Shown piece after piece: positions 1 through 8,582 of a stretch of 64,000 bases of DNA. The stretch covers positions 186,001-250,000 of the forward strand of contig NZ_FYEE01000008.1 of the NCBI RefSeq assembly GCF_900187645.1, in the 5' to 3' direction. Under the pieces are notes generated by a model. That model did not search any database and had not been told where the DNA came from. It saw nothing but the letters and a program-made list of their open reading frames with translations. The first letter of the stretch is position 1. Each line of letters starts with the position of its first letter. The stretch comes from Pseudomonas sp. Irchel 3E20. Lineage in GTDB: Bacteria > Pseudomonadota > Gammaproteobacteria > Pseudomonadales > Pseudomonadaceae. Position numbers and translations under genes: made by a program.

Positions 1-55
1 ACAACCCTTGGTCTGCTAGTGTCGCGCCGGTTTAACGTCAACCGGGATAGCCGCC

Positions 56-298
56 ATGGCCCGCAAAAAAGCTGCACTGGATTTTGAACAATCCCTCGCT
101 GACCTGCAAACGCTGGTCGAGCGTCTGGAGAACGGCGAGCTGTCGCTGGAAGACTCGTTGACGGCCTTTGAACAAGGCATCGGCCTGACCCGCGATTGCC
201 AGGCCGCACTGGCCCAGGCCGAGCAGAAGGTCCAGGTGTTGCTCGAACGCGATGGCGAACTGGCCGAGGAACCCTTCGACGCGGAAGACCCGCAATGA
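56..298 (+). CDS. xseB: Exodeoxyribonuclease VII small subunit
   Basis: 80-residue protein, the usual length for XseB. It is the small subunit of the single-strand-specific exonuclease VII (large subunit XseA, encoded elsewhere), which degrades ssDNA to acid-soluble oligonucleotides in the cytoplasm. The sequence shows the family pattern: an N-terminal helix with FEQSLADLQTLVERLE and a second with GELSLEDSLTAFEQGI, then an acidic tail. Its TGA stop overlaps the ATG of ispA (ATGA), so the two are translationally coupled, as is usual in the xseB-ispA-dxs order of Proteobacteria. The 55 bases upstream hold no recognisable element. Confidence 0.96.
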   Translation: MARKKAALDFEQSLADLQTLVERLENGELSLEDSLTAFEQGIGLTRDCQAALAQAEQKVQVLLERDGELAEEPFDAEDPQ

Positions 299-1182
299 TC
301 GCCGCCTACCAGGCCAGCAGCCAGGCGCGGGTCAACGCCGCGCTGCAAACCCTGTTCATCGCCCCCAGCCCCGAACTCGCCCGCCTCTACGAAGCCATGC
401 GCTACAGCGTAATGAATGGCGGCAAGCGCGTGCGCCCGTTGCTGGCCTACGCCGCGTGCCAGGCCATGGGCGGCGAGCCCGAGCAGGCCAACGGCGCCGC
501 GTGCGCGGTGGAGTTGATCCACGCTTACTCCCTGGTTCACGACGATTTGCCGGCGATGGACGACGACGACCTGCGCCGCGGCCAGCCCACCACCCATAGA
601 GCCTTCGACGAAGCCTGCGCCATCCTCGCCGGCGACGGTTTGCAGAGCCTGGCCTTCAGCGCCCTGCTCGACCCGCGCCTGAACAGCGCCGATGCCGAGA
701 CGCGCCTGCGCATGGTCAGCGCCCTGGCCCTGGCCGCGGGCCCGGCCGGCATGGTCGGCGGCCAAGCCATCGACCTCGGCTCGGTCGGCCTCAAGCTCGA
801 CCAGACTGCCCTGGAATACATGCACCGGCACAAGACCGGCGCGCTGATCGAGGCCAGCGTCAAGCTTGGCGCCCTGGCCAGCGGCCGGGCCGAGAAAGCC
901 GAACTCAAGTCCCTGCAAACCTACGCCCAAGCCATCGGCCTGGCCTTTCAGGTGCAGGACGACATTCTCGACGTCGAAAGCGATACCGCCACACTGGGCA
1001 AGCGCCAAGGCGCCGACGCCGCCCGCGACAAGCCCACCTACCCGGCGCTGCTGGGCCTGGAGGCGGCCAAGGGCTACGCCCTGGAACTGCGCGACCTGGC
1101 CCTGCATGCCCTGCGACCCTTTGACGCGTCGGCCGAGCCGCTGCGCGATCTGGCCCGCTACATCGTCGAACGCCGCAGCTGA
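295..1182 (+). CDS. ispA: Farnesyl diphosphate synthase (short-chain polyprenyl synthase)
   Basis: 295 residues from the ATG that overlaps the xseB stop; an upstream in-frame ATG at 196 lies inside xseB and is not used. Condenses IPP with DMAPP and then GPP to give farnesyl diphosphate for quinones, undecaprenyl phosphate and haem O. Both aspartate-rich motifs are present: DDLPAMDDDD starting near residue 83 and QVQDDILD near 220, together with the GGKRVRPLL substrate-binding segment near residue 42. It sits directly before dxs, the first enzyme of the precursor pathway. Confidence 0.96.
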   Translation: MIAAYQASSQARVNAALQTLFIAPSPELARLYEAMRYSVMNGGKRVRPLLAYAACQAMGGEPEQANGAACAVELIHAYSLVHDDLPAMDDDDLRRGQPTTHRAFDEACAILAGDGLQSLAFSALLDPRLNSADAETRLRMVSALALAAGPAGMVGGQAIDLGSVGLKLDQTALEYMHRHKTGALIEASVKLGALASGRAEKAELKSLQTYAQAIGLAFQVQDDILDVESDTATLGKRQGADAARDKPTYPALLGLEAAKGYALELRDLALHALRPFDASAEPLRDLARYIVERRS

Positions 1183-1188
1183 TGCGGC

Positions 1189-1237
1189 GCCCACGCGCCT
1201 GACCGCATATCGGCCAAGTTCCGCGCTGCGCGTGGGC
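1189..1237. repeat. Inverted repeat in ispA-dxs gap
   Basis: GCCCACGCGC (1189-1198) is repeated in inverse as GCGCGTGGGC (1228-1237) with a 29-base loop, in the 113-base gap between ispA and dxs. There is no T-run, so it is not a classical terminator. It may form an mRNA hairpin before dxs. Function unknown. Confidence 0.4.
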
Positions 1238-1295
1238 AGCCTGCGATGCATCAGGTAAACTGCCGCCTCTTTCTATACCTATAACGATTCGCCTG

Positions 1296-3194
1296 ATGCC
1301 CACGACGTTTCATGAGATTCCCCGCAAACGCCCGACCACGCCCCTGCTCGACCGCGCCGACACGCCGGCCGGGCTGCGCCGGTTGGGTGAAGCCGAGCTC
1401 GAAACCCTGGCCGATGAGTTGCGCCTGGAGCTGCTCTATTCGGTCGGCCAGACCGGCGGGCATTTTGGTGCCGGCCTGGGCGTCATCGAGCTGACCATCG
1501 CCCTGCATTACGTCTTCGACACCCCGGACGACCGGTTGGTGTGGGACGTGGGCCATCAGGCGTATCCGCACAAGATCCTCACCGGCCGCCGCGCGCGCAT
1601 GGGCACCCTGCGCCAGAAGGACGGCATCGCCGCCTTCCCGCGTCGCTCCGAGAGCGAGTACGACACCTTTGGCGTCGGCCACTCCAGCACCTCCATCAGC
1701 GCCGCCCTGGGCATGGCCATTGCCGCCCGCCTGCAAAACAGCGAGCGCAAGGCAATTGCCGTGATCGGCGATGGCGCGTTGACCGCCGGCATGGCCTTCG
1801 AGGCGCTCAACCATGCGCCGGAAGTGAACGCCAACATGCTGGTGATCCTCAACGACAACGACATGTCGATCTCGCGCAATGTCGGCGGGTTGTCCAACTA
1901 CCTGGCAAAAATCCTCTCCAGCCGCACCTACGCCAGCATGCGCGAGGGCAGCAAGAAAGTTCTCTCGCGCCTGCCCGGCGCCTGGGAAATCGCCCGCCGC
2001 ACCGAAGAATATGCAAAAGGCATGCTGGTCCCTGGCACGCTGTTCGAGGAGTTGGGCTGGAACTACATCGGCCCCATCGATGGCCATGACCTGCCGACCC
2101 TGATCGCCACCCTGCGCAACATGCGCGACCTCAAGGGCCCGCAGTTCCTGCACGTGGTCACCAAGAAGGGCAAAGGCTTCGCCCCGGCTGAAATCGACCC
2201 CATCGGCTACCACGCCATCACCAAGCTCGACCCTCTGGACGCCCCGGCCAACCCGCCGAAAACCGCCAGCGGGCCGAAGTATTCCAGCGTTTTTGGCCAG
2301 TGGCTGTGCGACATGGCCGCCGCCGACCAGCGCCTGGTGGGCATCACCCCGGCAATGAAGGAAGGCTCCGACCTGGTGGCCTTCAGCGAACGTTTCCCGC
2401 TGCGCTACTTCGACGTGGCGATTGCCGAACAGCACGCCGTGACCTTCGCCGCCGGCATGGCCTGCGAGGGCGCCAAACCGGTGGTGGCGATCTACTCCAC
2501 CTTCCTGCAACGCGGCTACGACCAATTGGTTCATGACGTGGCGGTGCAGAACCTCGACGTCCTGTTCGCCATCGACCGCGCCGGCCTGGTGGGCGAAGAC
2601 GGCCCGACCCACGCCGGCAGCTTCGACCTGTCGTACCTGCGGTGCATCCCCGGCATGCTGGTGATGACCCCCAGCGACGAAAACGAACTGCGCAAGATGC
2701 TCACCACCGGCCACCTCTATAACGGCCCAGCCGCCGTGCGTTACCCGCGTGGTTCGGGGCCGAATGCAGCCATCAGCAAAGACCTCAACCCCATCGAGAT
2801 CGGCAAGGGCGTGGTGCGCCGCCAAGGCTCGCGCCTGGCGATCCTGGTGTTCGGCGTGCAACTGGCCGAGGCCCTGAAAGTGGCAGAAAAGCTCGACGCC
2901 ACCGTGGTCGACATGCGCTTCGTCAAACCCCTGGACGAAGCCCTGGTACGCGACCTGGCGGCCCGCCATGAACTGCTGGTGACCATCGAAGAAAACGCCA
3001 TCATGGGCGGCGCCGGCGCGGCGGTCAGCGAATTCCTGGCCCGCGAAAACATCCTCAAGTCGATGCTGCACCTGGGCTTGCCGGACAGTTACGTCGAACA
3101 CGCCAAACCTGCGCAGATGCTCGCCGAATGCGGCCTGGACGAAGCCGGGATCGCAGCGTCGATCGCCCAGCGCCTGGAGCTCCTGGGCCTCTGA
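1296..3194 (+). CDS. dxs: 1-deoxy-D-xylulose-5-phosphate synthase
   Basis: 632 residues, full length. Thiamine-diphosphate enzyme that condenses pyruvate and glyceraldehyde 3-phosphate, the first and flux-controlling step of the MEP isoprenoid pathway; its product also feeds thiamine and pyridoxal synthesis. The TPP-binding region with GDGALTAGMAFEALN is near residue 157, followed by ILNDNDMSIS. The central transketolase-like domain carries AEQHAVTFAAGMA, and the C-terminal transketolase domain ends in the usual place. A 113-base gap separates it from ispA, so it may have its own promoter. No TPP riboswitch is recognisable in that gap. Confidence 0.97.
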   Translation: MPTTFHEIPRKRPTTPLLDRADTPAGLRRLGEAELETLADELRLELLYSVGQTGGHFGAGLGVIELTIALHYVFDTPDDRLVWDVGHQAYPHKILTGRRARMGTLRQKDGIAAFPRRSESEYDTFGVGHSSTSISAALGMAIAARLQNSERKAIAVIGDGALTAGMAFEALNHAPEVNANMLVILNDNDMSISRNVGGLSNYLAKILSSRTYASMREGSKKVLSRLPGAWEIARRTEEYAKGMLVPGTLFEELGWNYIGPIDGHDLPTLIATLRNMRDLKGPQFLHVVTKKGKGFAPAEIDPIGYHAITKLDPLDAPANPPKTASGPKYSSVFGQWLCDMAAADQRLVGITPAMKEGSDLVAFSERFPLRYFDVAIAEQHAVTFAAGMACEGAKPVVAIYSTFLQRGYDQLVHDVAVQNLDVLFAIDRAGLVGEDGPTHAGSFDLSYLRCIPGMLVMTPSDENELRKMLTTGHLYNGPAAVRYPRGSGPNAAISKDLNPIEIGKGVVRRQGSRLAILVFGVQLAEALKVAEKLDATVVDMRFVKPLDEALVRDLAARHELLVTIEENAIMGGAGAAVSEFLARENILKSMLHLGLPDSYVEHAKPAQMLAECGLDEAGIAASIAQRLELLGL

Positions 3195-3209
3195 CCCCAC
3201 GCAAAACCC

Positions 3210-3280
3210 TGTAGGAGCGAGGCTGTTCGCGATGGCGCGGTGACTGACATGCCGCCATCGCGAGCAAGCTCGCGCCCACA
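3210..3280. repeat. REPIN (inverted pair of REP palindromes)
   Basis: A 28-base arm at 3210-3237 (TGTAGGAGCGAGGC...) matches the inverse of a second arm at 3253-3280 (...GCTCGCGCCCACA) at 23 of 28 positions, with a 15-base spacer. This is the two-REP hairpin layout known in P. fluorescens. It fills the gap between dxs and the TonB-dependent receptor gene. Confidence 0.85.
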
Positions 3281-3298
3281 AGAGGGATCTACATCGCC

Positions 3299-5194
3299 AT
3301 GAACCTGCACCGCCTCCTGCCCCTGCTGTTACTGCCCGCCACCGACCTGCTCGCCGACACCTTCGAGCGCGACGCCGCACTGAAACTGCCGGACACCCTG
3401 ATTAGCGCCAACCGCCAGGTCCAGGCGCGCAACGACAGCAGCGCCGCCAACACCGTGTTCACCCGCGAGGATATCGACCGCCTACAGCCAGGCAGCGTCA
3501 CCGACCTGCTGCGCCGCGTACCGGGCGTGCAGGTCGCCGAGGCCGGCGGGCGCGGCAGTTTGCCAGCGATCTATATCCGCGGCACCAAATCGGCGCAGAG
3601 CCTGGTGTTGGTGGACGGCCAGCGCATCGGCAACGCCACCTCCGGCGACAGCAACCTGCAACACCTCAATATCCAGCAGATCGAACGCGTCGAAGTGCTG
3701 CGCGGCTCGCGCTCGGTGATCTACGGCAGCGACGCCATTGGCGGGGTGATCCAGATTTTCACCCGCCGCGGCGACGGCGCCGGCCTGCAACCGCGCCTGC
3801 ACCTGGGCTTTGGCAGCCAGCAGACCTGGGAACGCAGCCTCGGGTTGTCTGGCGGCGATGCGCAGACCCGTTTCAACCTCGGCGCCAGCCTCGACGACAC
3901 CGCCGGCCTCGACCGCACGCACCAGTCCTTCGCCAGCGACAGCGACCACGACGCCTACCGCAACAAGGCCCTGAGTTTCAGCCTCAGCCATGCCTTTGAC
4001 GACGACCTCGAAGCGGGCCTGAATGTGCTGGATAACCGCGGCAAGAGTGAGTTTGACAACCCGTTTGGCCGCTATGCGCAAGAGCCCTACAGCCAGTTCA
4101 CCGTCAGCGGCGTCAGCAGCTACGTAGACGCGCGGCTCAATGACACCTGGCGTTCACGCCTGGAACTGGGCCACAGCGAAAACCGCGAAGAAACCCTCGA
4201 CAAGCTCAGCACCGAACGCGCGGTGTTCAACACCTACCGCGATTCGCTGAACTGGCAGAACGACCTGAGCCTGGATGAGCGCAACAGCCTGATCCTGGGC
4301 GGTGACTGGTACGAAGACCGGGTCAACAGCAGCACCGCCCTCAACGAAGACAGCCGCTGGAACCGCGCGGCGTTTATCCAGCATCGCTTCCAGGGCGACG
4401 GCTTTGCCACGGAACTGGGCCTGCGCCACGACCAGAACCAGCAATTCGGCAGCCAGAACAGTTGGAGCGGCACCTTCACCTTGCCGCTCAACCCCGACAA
4501 TGACCTGCTGCTGAGCTACAGCGAAGGGTTTCGGGCGCCGACCTTCAATGACCTTTACTACCCCGACGATTTCTACACCGGCGGCTTCCACCAGAAAAAC
4601 AGCAACCCCGACCTTGAGCCCGAAACCTCCAAAAGCTACGAAGTGCAGTGGCGCAGCCAACTCAGCGACAGCAGCCGATTAGAAGCCTCGCTGTACCGCA
4701 CCGACCTCCAGGACGCGATTGTGTTCGCCAGCAATGGCCCGCAAAACGTCAGCGCCGCACGCATCAATGGTTTTGAAGCTTCCCTCACCCAAGAGCTGTT
4801 CGGCTGGCAAGGCAGCCTGGGCCTGTCGATCATCGACCCGCGTGACCGCGACAGCGGCCGCACCCTGCCCCGTCGCGCCCGGCGCACCCTGAGCCTGGAC
4901 CTGGACCGCCAGTTCGACCGCTTGGGCCTGGGCGCCAGTTGGCAAGCGGTGAGCGGCAGCTACGACGACGAAAAAAACCAGCAGGTTCTGGGTGGCTATG
5001 GGTTGCTCGGCGTACGCGGCAGTTGGGCGCTGAGCCGCGAGGTGGCGTTGCAACTCAAGGTCGACAACCTGCTGGACAAGCACTATGCCCGCGCCCGCTA
5101 TAGCTACCAAGAGCCGAGTTTCAAGAACAACCAAAACTACCGCGAAGCAGGCCAGACCTGGATGCTCGGCGTGACCTGGACGCCGCAGCTTTAG
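3299..5194 (+). CDS. btuB: TonB-dependent outer-membrane receptor, BtuB-like (cobalamin)
   Basis: 631 residues. N-terminal signal peptide (about residues 1-19, LLPLLLLPATDLLA), then a TonB-box-like DTLISANR near residue 32, a plug domain (about 45-155, with VLVDGQRI and VEVLRGSRSVIYGSDAIGGVI) and a 22-strand-type barrel to the C-terminus. The TonB-box style and overall architecture match BtuB, the vitamin B12 receptor. A BtuF-like protein is encoded convergently just downstream, which supports a corrinoid substrate. The protein ends in Leu rather than the common terminal aromatic residue. No cobalamin riboswitch fits in the 104-base upstream gap, which is filled by a REPIN. Another TonB substrate remains possible. 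Confidence 0.8.
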   Translation: MNLHRLLPLLLLPATDLLADTFERDAALKLPDTLISANRQVQARNDSSAANTVFTREDIDRLQPGSVTDLLRRVPGVQVAEAGGRGSLPAIYIRGTKSAQSLVLVDGQRIGNATSGDSNLQHLNIQQIERVEVLRGSRSVIYGSDAIGGVIQIFTRRGDGAGLQPRLHLGFGSQQTWERSLGLSGGDAQTRFNLGASLDDTAGLDRTHQSFASDSDHDAYRNKALSFSLSHAFDDDLEAGLNVLDNRGKSEFDNPFGRYAQEPYSQFTVSGVSSYVDARLNDTWRSRLELGHSENREETLDKLSTERAVFNTYRDSLNWQNDLSLDERNSLILGGDWYEDRVNSSTALNEDSRWNRAAFIQHRFQGDGFATELGLRHDQNQQFGSQNSWSGTFTLPLNPDNDLLLSYSEGFRAPTFNDLYYPDDFYTGGFHQKNSNPDLEPETSKSYEVQWRSQLSDSSRLEASLYRTDLQDAIVFASNGPQNVSAARINGFEASLTQELFGWQGSLGLSIIDPRDRDSGRTLPRRARRTLSLDLDRQFDRLGLGASWQAVSGSYDDEKNQQVLGGYGLLGVRGSWALSREVALQLKVDNLLDKHYARARYSYQEPSFKNNQNYREAGQTWMLGVTWTPQL

Positions 5195-5209
5195 GGGTTG
5201 CTGCCGGGC

Positions 5210-5336
5210 CCATCGCGGGCAGGCCCGCTCCCACGGTTGAACGGTGGTGTGGGGGGATTTTTCCTCTGTGGGAGCGAGCCTGCTCGCCATGGCGGCACCG
5301 GGTGGCGGTGACGAATGACAGCTGCTCCCACAGAGG
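5210..5336. repeat. Cluster of REP elements
   Basis: Three REP-like units lie between the convergent receptor and btuF-like genes: an inverted one at 5210-5234 (CGGGCAGGCCCGCTCCCAC), a direct one at 5267-5294 (TGTGGGAGCGAGCCTGCTCG) and a partial inverted one near 5319-5336. CCTCTGTGGGAGC (5263-5275) and GCTCCCACAGAGG (5324-5336) form a perfect 13-base inverted repeat that could fold as the 3' end of either transcript. Confidence 0.8.
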
Positions 5337-5362
5337 GTTGGTGGCTACCGGCTAAAGCGGCC

Positions 5363-6157
5363 TCAGTGCTGCGCCGCAATTCCTTGGCACAAGCGCGCGG
5401 TGGCTTCGATCATCTGCCCGCTGGGCCGCTCCAGGCCTTTATCCGCGATCCGCAGCAACCGCCCCTGGGCCACCGCCGCTACCTGCGGCCAGGCCTTCCA
5501 GGCGTCCAGTTGCCGTTGGTCGCTGGCCAGGATCAGCTGCGGGTTGCGCTGCAACACCGCTTCGAGGCTGACTTGCGGGGCCGGCAGCGGGAGGTCGTCG
5601 AACACATTGCGCGCGCCGCACACCGTCAGGGCATCGCTGATGATCTGGCCGCCGCCCACGGTGTACAGCGGCTGGTCCCAGACCTGGTAGAACACCCGCA
5701 GCGGTTCATCCCGGTGATAGCGCTGGCGCAGCTCATCGAGCCGGTGGCGCAGCTCGCCGGCCAAGGCGCGGCCACGTTCGGCGCGCCCCAGGCGTTGGCC
5801 GATCTGGTCGATCTGGTGGATGAGTTGTTCGAGGCTATGGGGTTCGGCGACAAAGGTCGGGATATTCAGGCGCTTGAGCTGCTCGCGCTGGGCCGGGCCA
5901 ACGCTGCCGGGCCAGAGCAGCAGCAAGTCGGGTTGCAGGCTGAGCAGGCGCTCGATGTCCAACTGGCCGTAGCGGCCCAAGGATGGCAGGCCTTGGAGCC
6001 CGACCGGGCGCTCACCGGCATCGAGCACACCCACCAGCAAGTCGCCGGCGCCCAGCTCAACGACGATTTCCGTCAGCGACGGCGCCAGGCTGACCACCCG
6101 TTGCGCCGCCGCCCAGGGGCTGGCGGCCAACAGCAGGACCACCCACCAGAAGCGCAT
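5363..6157 (-). CDS. Periplasmic cobalamin-binding protein, BtuF-like
   Basis: 264 residues from the ATG that overlaps the stop of the preceding gene (TGATG). A signal peptide (about 1-18, ending ASPWAAA) is followed by a PeriBP/FeCT-type binding fold with RVVSLAPSLTEIVVELGAGDLL, then GQLDIERLLSLQPDLLLLW, and later QPLYTVGGGQIISDAL. This is the family of BtuF, which delivers vitamin B12 to the inner-membrane BtuCD transporter. No btuC or btuD lies nearby, so the permease must be elsewhere or absent. It is the last gene of the run that starts with ribA. The convergent BtuB-like receptor suggests a shared corrinoid role, but a haem or iron-chelate ligand cannot be excluded. Confidence 0.8.
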   Translation of the reverse strand: MRFWWVVLLLAASPWAAAQRVVSLAPSLTEIVVELGAGDLLVGVLDAGERPVGLQGLPSLGRYGQLDIERLLSLQPDLLLLWPGSVGPAQREQLKRLNIPTFVAEPHSLEQLIHQIDQIGQRLGRAERGRALAGELRHRLDELRQRYHRDEPLRVFYQVWDQPLYTVGGGQIISDALTVCGARNVFDDLPLPAPQVSLEAVLQRNPQLILASDQRQLDAWKAWPQVAAVAQGRLLRIADKGLERPSGQMIEATARLCQGIAAQH

Positions 6158-6576
6158 CAACCCAGTTGGCGCGGAATGCGATAGAGGTAGAACAGCACCG
6201 CGCTGGCCAGCGCTAGCAGCATCACGGGTATCGCTTCCAGGCCGACGAACACGGCCAGGGCACCGATCCACGCCGGCAGCGAGGCGGCCAGGAATGCCAC
6301 GCGGCGGCGCGCCGCCAGGTTGATCCAGGCTGCGGGCTCCTCAGGGGAGTCGAGGGCTTTGTGGGTATCGATCAAGGCGTGCTTGAAACCGCCGAAAAAC
6401 TTCAGGCTGACAAACATCGAAGCCATGCCGGCGATGAAAAATGGCATCGCCAGCAGTGGCAATACAGGGTCGGTCTGGCTGAACACGCCGTTGATAACGA
6501 ACAGCGGCAACAACGCCAGCGCCAGGTATTGCCACCAATTGACGGCCAGTCGCCGCCGAACTTGACCACGGGTCAC
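6157..6576 (-). CDS. Small conserved membrane protein
   Basis: 139 residues with a GTG start that overlaps the ribA stop (GTGA). Hydrophobic stretches near residues 14-33, 38-58, 92-110 and 112-131 predict about four membrane segments, with a soluble loop (about 60-90) holding HKALDSPEEPAAWINLAARRR. I do not recognise a catalytic motif or named family. It is locked between ribA and the btuF-like gene by one- and four-base overlaps, so it is translated with them. The same position is occupied by a membrane protein in other Pseudomonas. A link to corrinoid uptake is only inferred from position. Confidence 0.75.
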   Translation of the reverse strand: MTRGQVRRRLAVNWWQYLALALLPLFVINGVFSQTDPVLPLLAMPFFIAGMASMFVSLKFFGGFKHALIDTHKALDSPEEPAAWINLAARRRVAFLAASLPAWIGALAVFVGLEAIPVMLLALASAVLFYLYRIPRQLG

Positions 6577-7190
6577 GCCCCTTCTACCTCGCCCTGGTGC
6601 TCGTTGCCCATCATGTGGTCGAGCTTGCTGGCCTTCGTCGCCAGGTAGAGCTTGTTGTGCGGGTTATGGCCGGTGTGCAGCGGCACGCGCTCGGCGACGG
6701 TGATGCCCATATCGGTCAAGGCCTTGACCTTGCGCGGGTTGTTGGTCATCAGGCGCAGGGATTTGACCCCCAGGTGTTCGAGCATCGGCAGGCAGATGGC
6801 GTAGTCGCGCTGGTCGGCGGCAAAGCCCAGGCGTTCGTTGGCTTCGACGGTGTCGGCGCCGCCATCTTGCAGTTCGTAGGCGCGGATCTTGTTCAGCAAA
6901 CCGATACCGCGCCCTTCCTGGCGCAGGTACAGCAGCACGCCGCGGCCCTCACGGGCGATGGCGCGCATCGCGGCTTCCAGTTGCGAGCCACAGTCGCAAC
7001 GCTGGCTGAACAGGGCGTCACCGGTCAGGCACTCGGAGTGCAAGCGGCCCAGAACCGGGGCGCCATCGTCGAACTCACCGAGGCTGAGCACTACATGCTC
7101 GCGGCCCGTGGCTTCGTCGAGGAAGCCGTGCATGGTGAATTGCGCAAAAGGGGTTGGCAGCTTGGAAGCGGCGACAAAAACGACGGGCAC
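6573..7190 (-). CDS. ribA: GTP cyclohydrolase II
   Basis: 205 residues. It starts at GTG 7190, supported by CAGGAGC six bases upstream; the next ATG is 20 codons inside the conserved N-terminus. Opens GTP with loss of formate and pyrophosphate to give the pyrimidine that begins riboflavin synthesis. The zinc cysteines are intact in SECLTGDALFSQRCDCG (near residues 55-70), followed by LYLRQEGRGIGLLNK. This complete stand-alone enzyme matters because the cyclohydrolase half of the RibBA protein at 10629-11720 has lost these cysteines. It is separated by 104 bases from the upstream binding-protein gene and probably has its own promoter. Confidence 0.97.
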   Translation of the reverse strand: MPVVFVAASKLPTPFAQFTMHGFLDEATGREHVVLSLGEFDDGAPVLGRLHSECLTGDALFSQRCDCGSQLEAAMRAIAREGRGVLLYLRQEGRGIGLLNKIRAYELQDGGADTVEANERLGFAADQRDYAICLPMLEHLGVKSLRLMTNNPRKVKALTDMGITVAERVPLHTGHNPHNKLYLATKASKLDHMMGNEHQGEVEGA

Positions 7191-7294
7191 CGTGTGCTCC
7201 TGATCTGGTTGTGATTCGCAGAGGCGGCATTGTAACAGCAGGTTCCTACAGGCGCTTAGGCTGAATTACCGACCATAAAGATCAAGAAGTTTGA

Positions 7295-8056
7295 TTACTG
7301 CCCGCCCGGCAGGCCGCTGTCCGCGAACGGATAGGGCTGTTTCCAGCGCTCGAAAATGCCGCGCAACTGGCCACTGCTGACCAACACCGCCATGCGCTGA
7401 TCGTACAAGGCCATTAGCGCGCGCCCGCGCGGGGTGTCGGCGAACCCCAGGTAGAGCGGCAGTTCAGCCAAGTGGCTGCGGCGGTAGAGCGACGGATCGG
7501 CGGCCTTGCCTTGGACGTATTCGACCTCGGTCAGGGCATCGATGTAAAAGTCGGCGCGGCCATGGCGCAGCATCGACAGGATGCCGTCGCGGCGCTCGAT
7601 CTGGTTGAACGCACGAACGTTGGGCAGGTAGTTCTCGTAGCGGTAGCCGCGCACCCAGGCCAGGCGATACTTGCCCAAAGTCGCCAGGGTTGGCGCCGGC
7701 AGTGTCGCCAGCCCAAGGGCGTAGATGTGGTCGGAGTCGAAATTCCAGCGCGGGTACAACACGCCTTCGGCCTCGTCGCGGTAGGAACCGACCAAGGCGT
7801 CCACCTCGCGCAATTGCGCCAGGCCCACGGAGCGGGTGTAAGGCTCGGTGCGGATGTTCAGGCGCACACCGGCCGGCTCGAAGACTTCGCGTAGCACCTC
7901 CCAGGCCAGGCCGCCACCATTGGCGTCGGTGTAATCGACCCACTCCTCGCTGGCCAGCAATATCTGCTGCGGCAGCACCGCTGGGTCAACGGCCCGGGCC
8001 ATGGTGCTAAAACCCGCCAACATCAGTATCAACAGCCAGCATCCAGCCTTGCCCAT
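7295..8056 (-). CDS. Orphan periplasmic solute-binding protein (SBP_bac_3 type)
   Basis: 253 residues from ATG 8056, which has GAGGAA upstream; longer in-frame extensions run into pgpA. The signal peptide is about residues 1-21 (CWLLILMLAGFSTMARA). The rest resembles the amino-acid-type extracellular solute-binding fold: ILLASEEWVDYTDANGGGLA at the N-terminus, EVDALVGSYRDEAEGVLYP in the first lobe and GRADFYIDALTEVEY in the second. No permease or ATPase gene is adjacent, so it may be a sensor-type or orphan binding protein. It starts 22 bases after pgpA and is likely cotranscribed with the riboflavin operon. Ligand unknown. Confidence 0.8.
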   Translation of the reverse strand: MGKAGCWLLILMLAGFSTMARAVDPAVLPQQILLASEEWVDYTDANGGGLAWEVLREVFEPAGVRLNIRTEPYTRSVGLAQLREVDALVGSYRDEAEGVLYPRWNFDSDHIYALGLATLPAPTLATLGKYRLAWVRGYRYENYLPNVRAFNQIERRDGILSMLRHGRADFYIDALTEVEYVQGKAADPSLYRRSHLAELPLYLGFADTPRGRALMALYDQRMAVLVSSGQLRGIFERWKQPYPFADSGLPGGQ

Positions 8057-8078
8057 GCTCGGTTCCTCAAGCAGCCCC

Positions 8079-8582
8079 TCAGGCGAAACACCACACCAAT
8101 CCCTGCATCGCCAACCAGGCAAACACCCCGGCCAGCACGTCGTCGAGCATGATCCCCACGCCACCGTGCACGTGCCGGTCGATCCAGCGAATCGGCCATG
8201 GCTTGAGAATGTCGAAGAAGCGGAACATCAAGAAACCCGCCAGCAACCAGTACCAGCCTTCGGGCACCAGCCACAGGGTGATCCACATCCCGACCATTTC
8301 GTCCCAGACGATGCCTTCGTGGTCGTGTACCCGCAAATCGTCGGCCACCTTGCCGCACAGCCAGAAGCCAAACAGCATGGTGATGCCCAGCATCAGCCAG
8401 TAACCCCAGTCCGGCAGCATCTGCCATAACGGGATGAAGGGTAGCGCAACTAACGAACCCCAGGTGCCCGGCGCCTTGGGCAGCGTGCCGGAGCCAAAGC
8501 CGAAGGCCAGGAAATGCCAGGGATTACGCCAGACCGACGGCGGCACGAACTCTGCCGGAACCTGATTGGGATGATCTGTCAC
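8079..8582 (-). CDS. pgpA: Phosphatidylglycerophosphatase A
   Basis: 167 residues, GTG start overlapping the thiL stop (GTGA). Integral inner-membrane phosphatase that converts phosphatidylglycerophosphate to phosphatidylglycerol. It shows the PgpA signatures GSGTLPKAPGTWGSL (near residue 30) and VWDEMVGMWITLWL (near residue 90), with three or four hydrophobic segments. The thiL-pgpA order is standard in gammaproteobacteria. Confidence 0.96.
   Translation of the reverse strand: MTDHPNQVPAEFVPPSVWRNPWHFLAFGFGSGTLPKAPGTWGSLVALPFIPLWQMLPDWGYWLMLGITMLFGFWLCGKVADDLRVHDHEGIVWDEMVGMWITLWLVPEGWYWLLAGFLMFRFFDILKPWPIRWIDRHVHGGVGIMLDDVLAGVFAWLAMQGLVWCFA

Noticed and set aside
3195..3298. Cobalamin riboswitch before the BtuB-like gene
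   Set aside because: The 104-base gap is filled by a REPIN and has no B12-box-like sequence.
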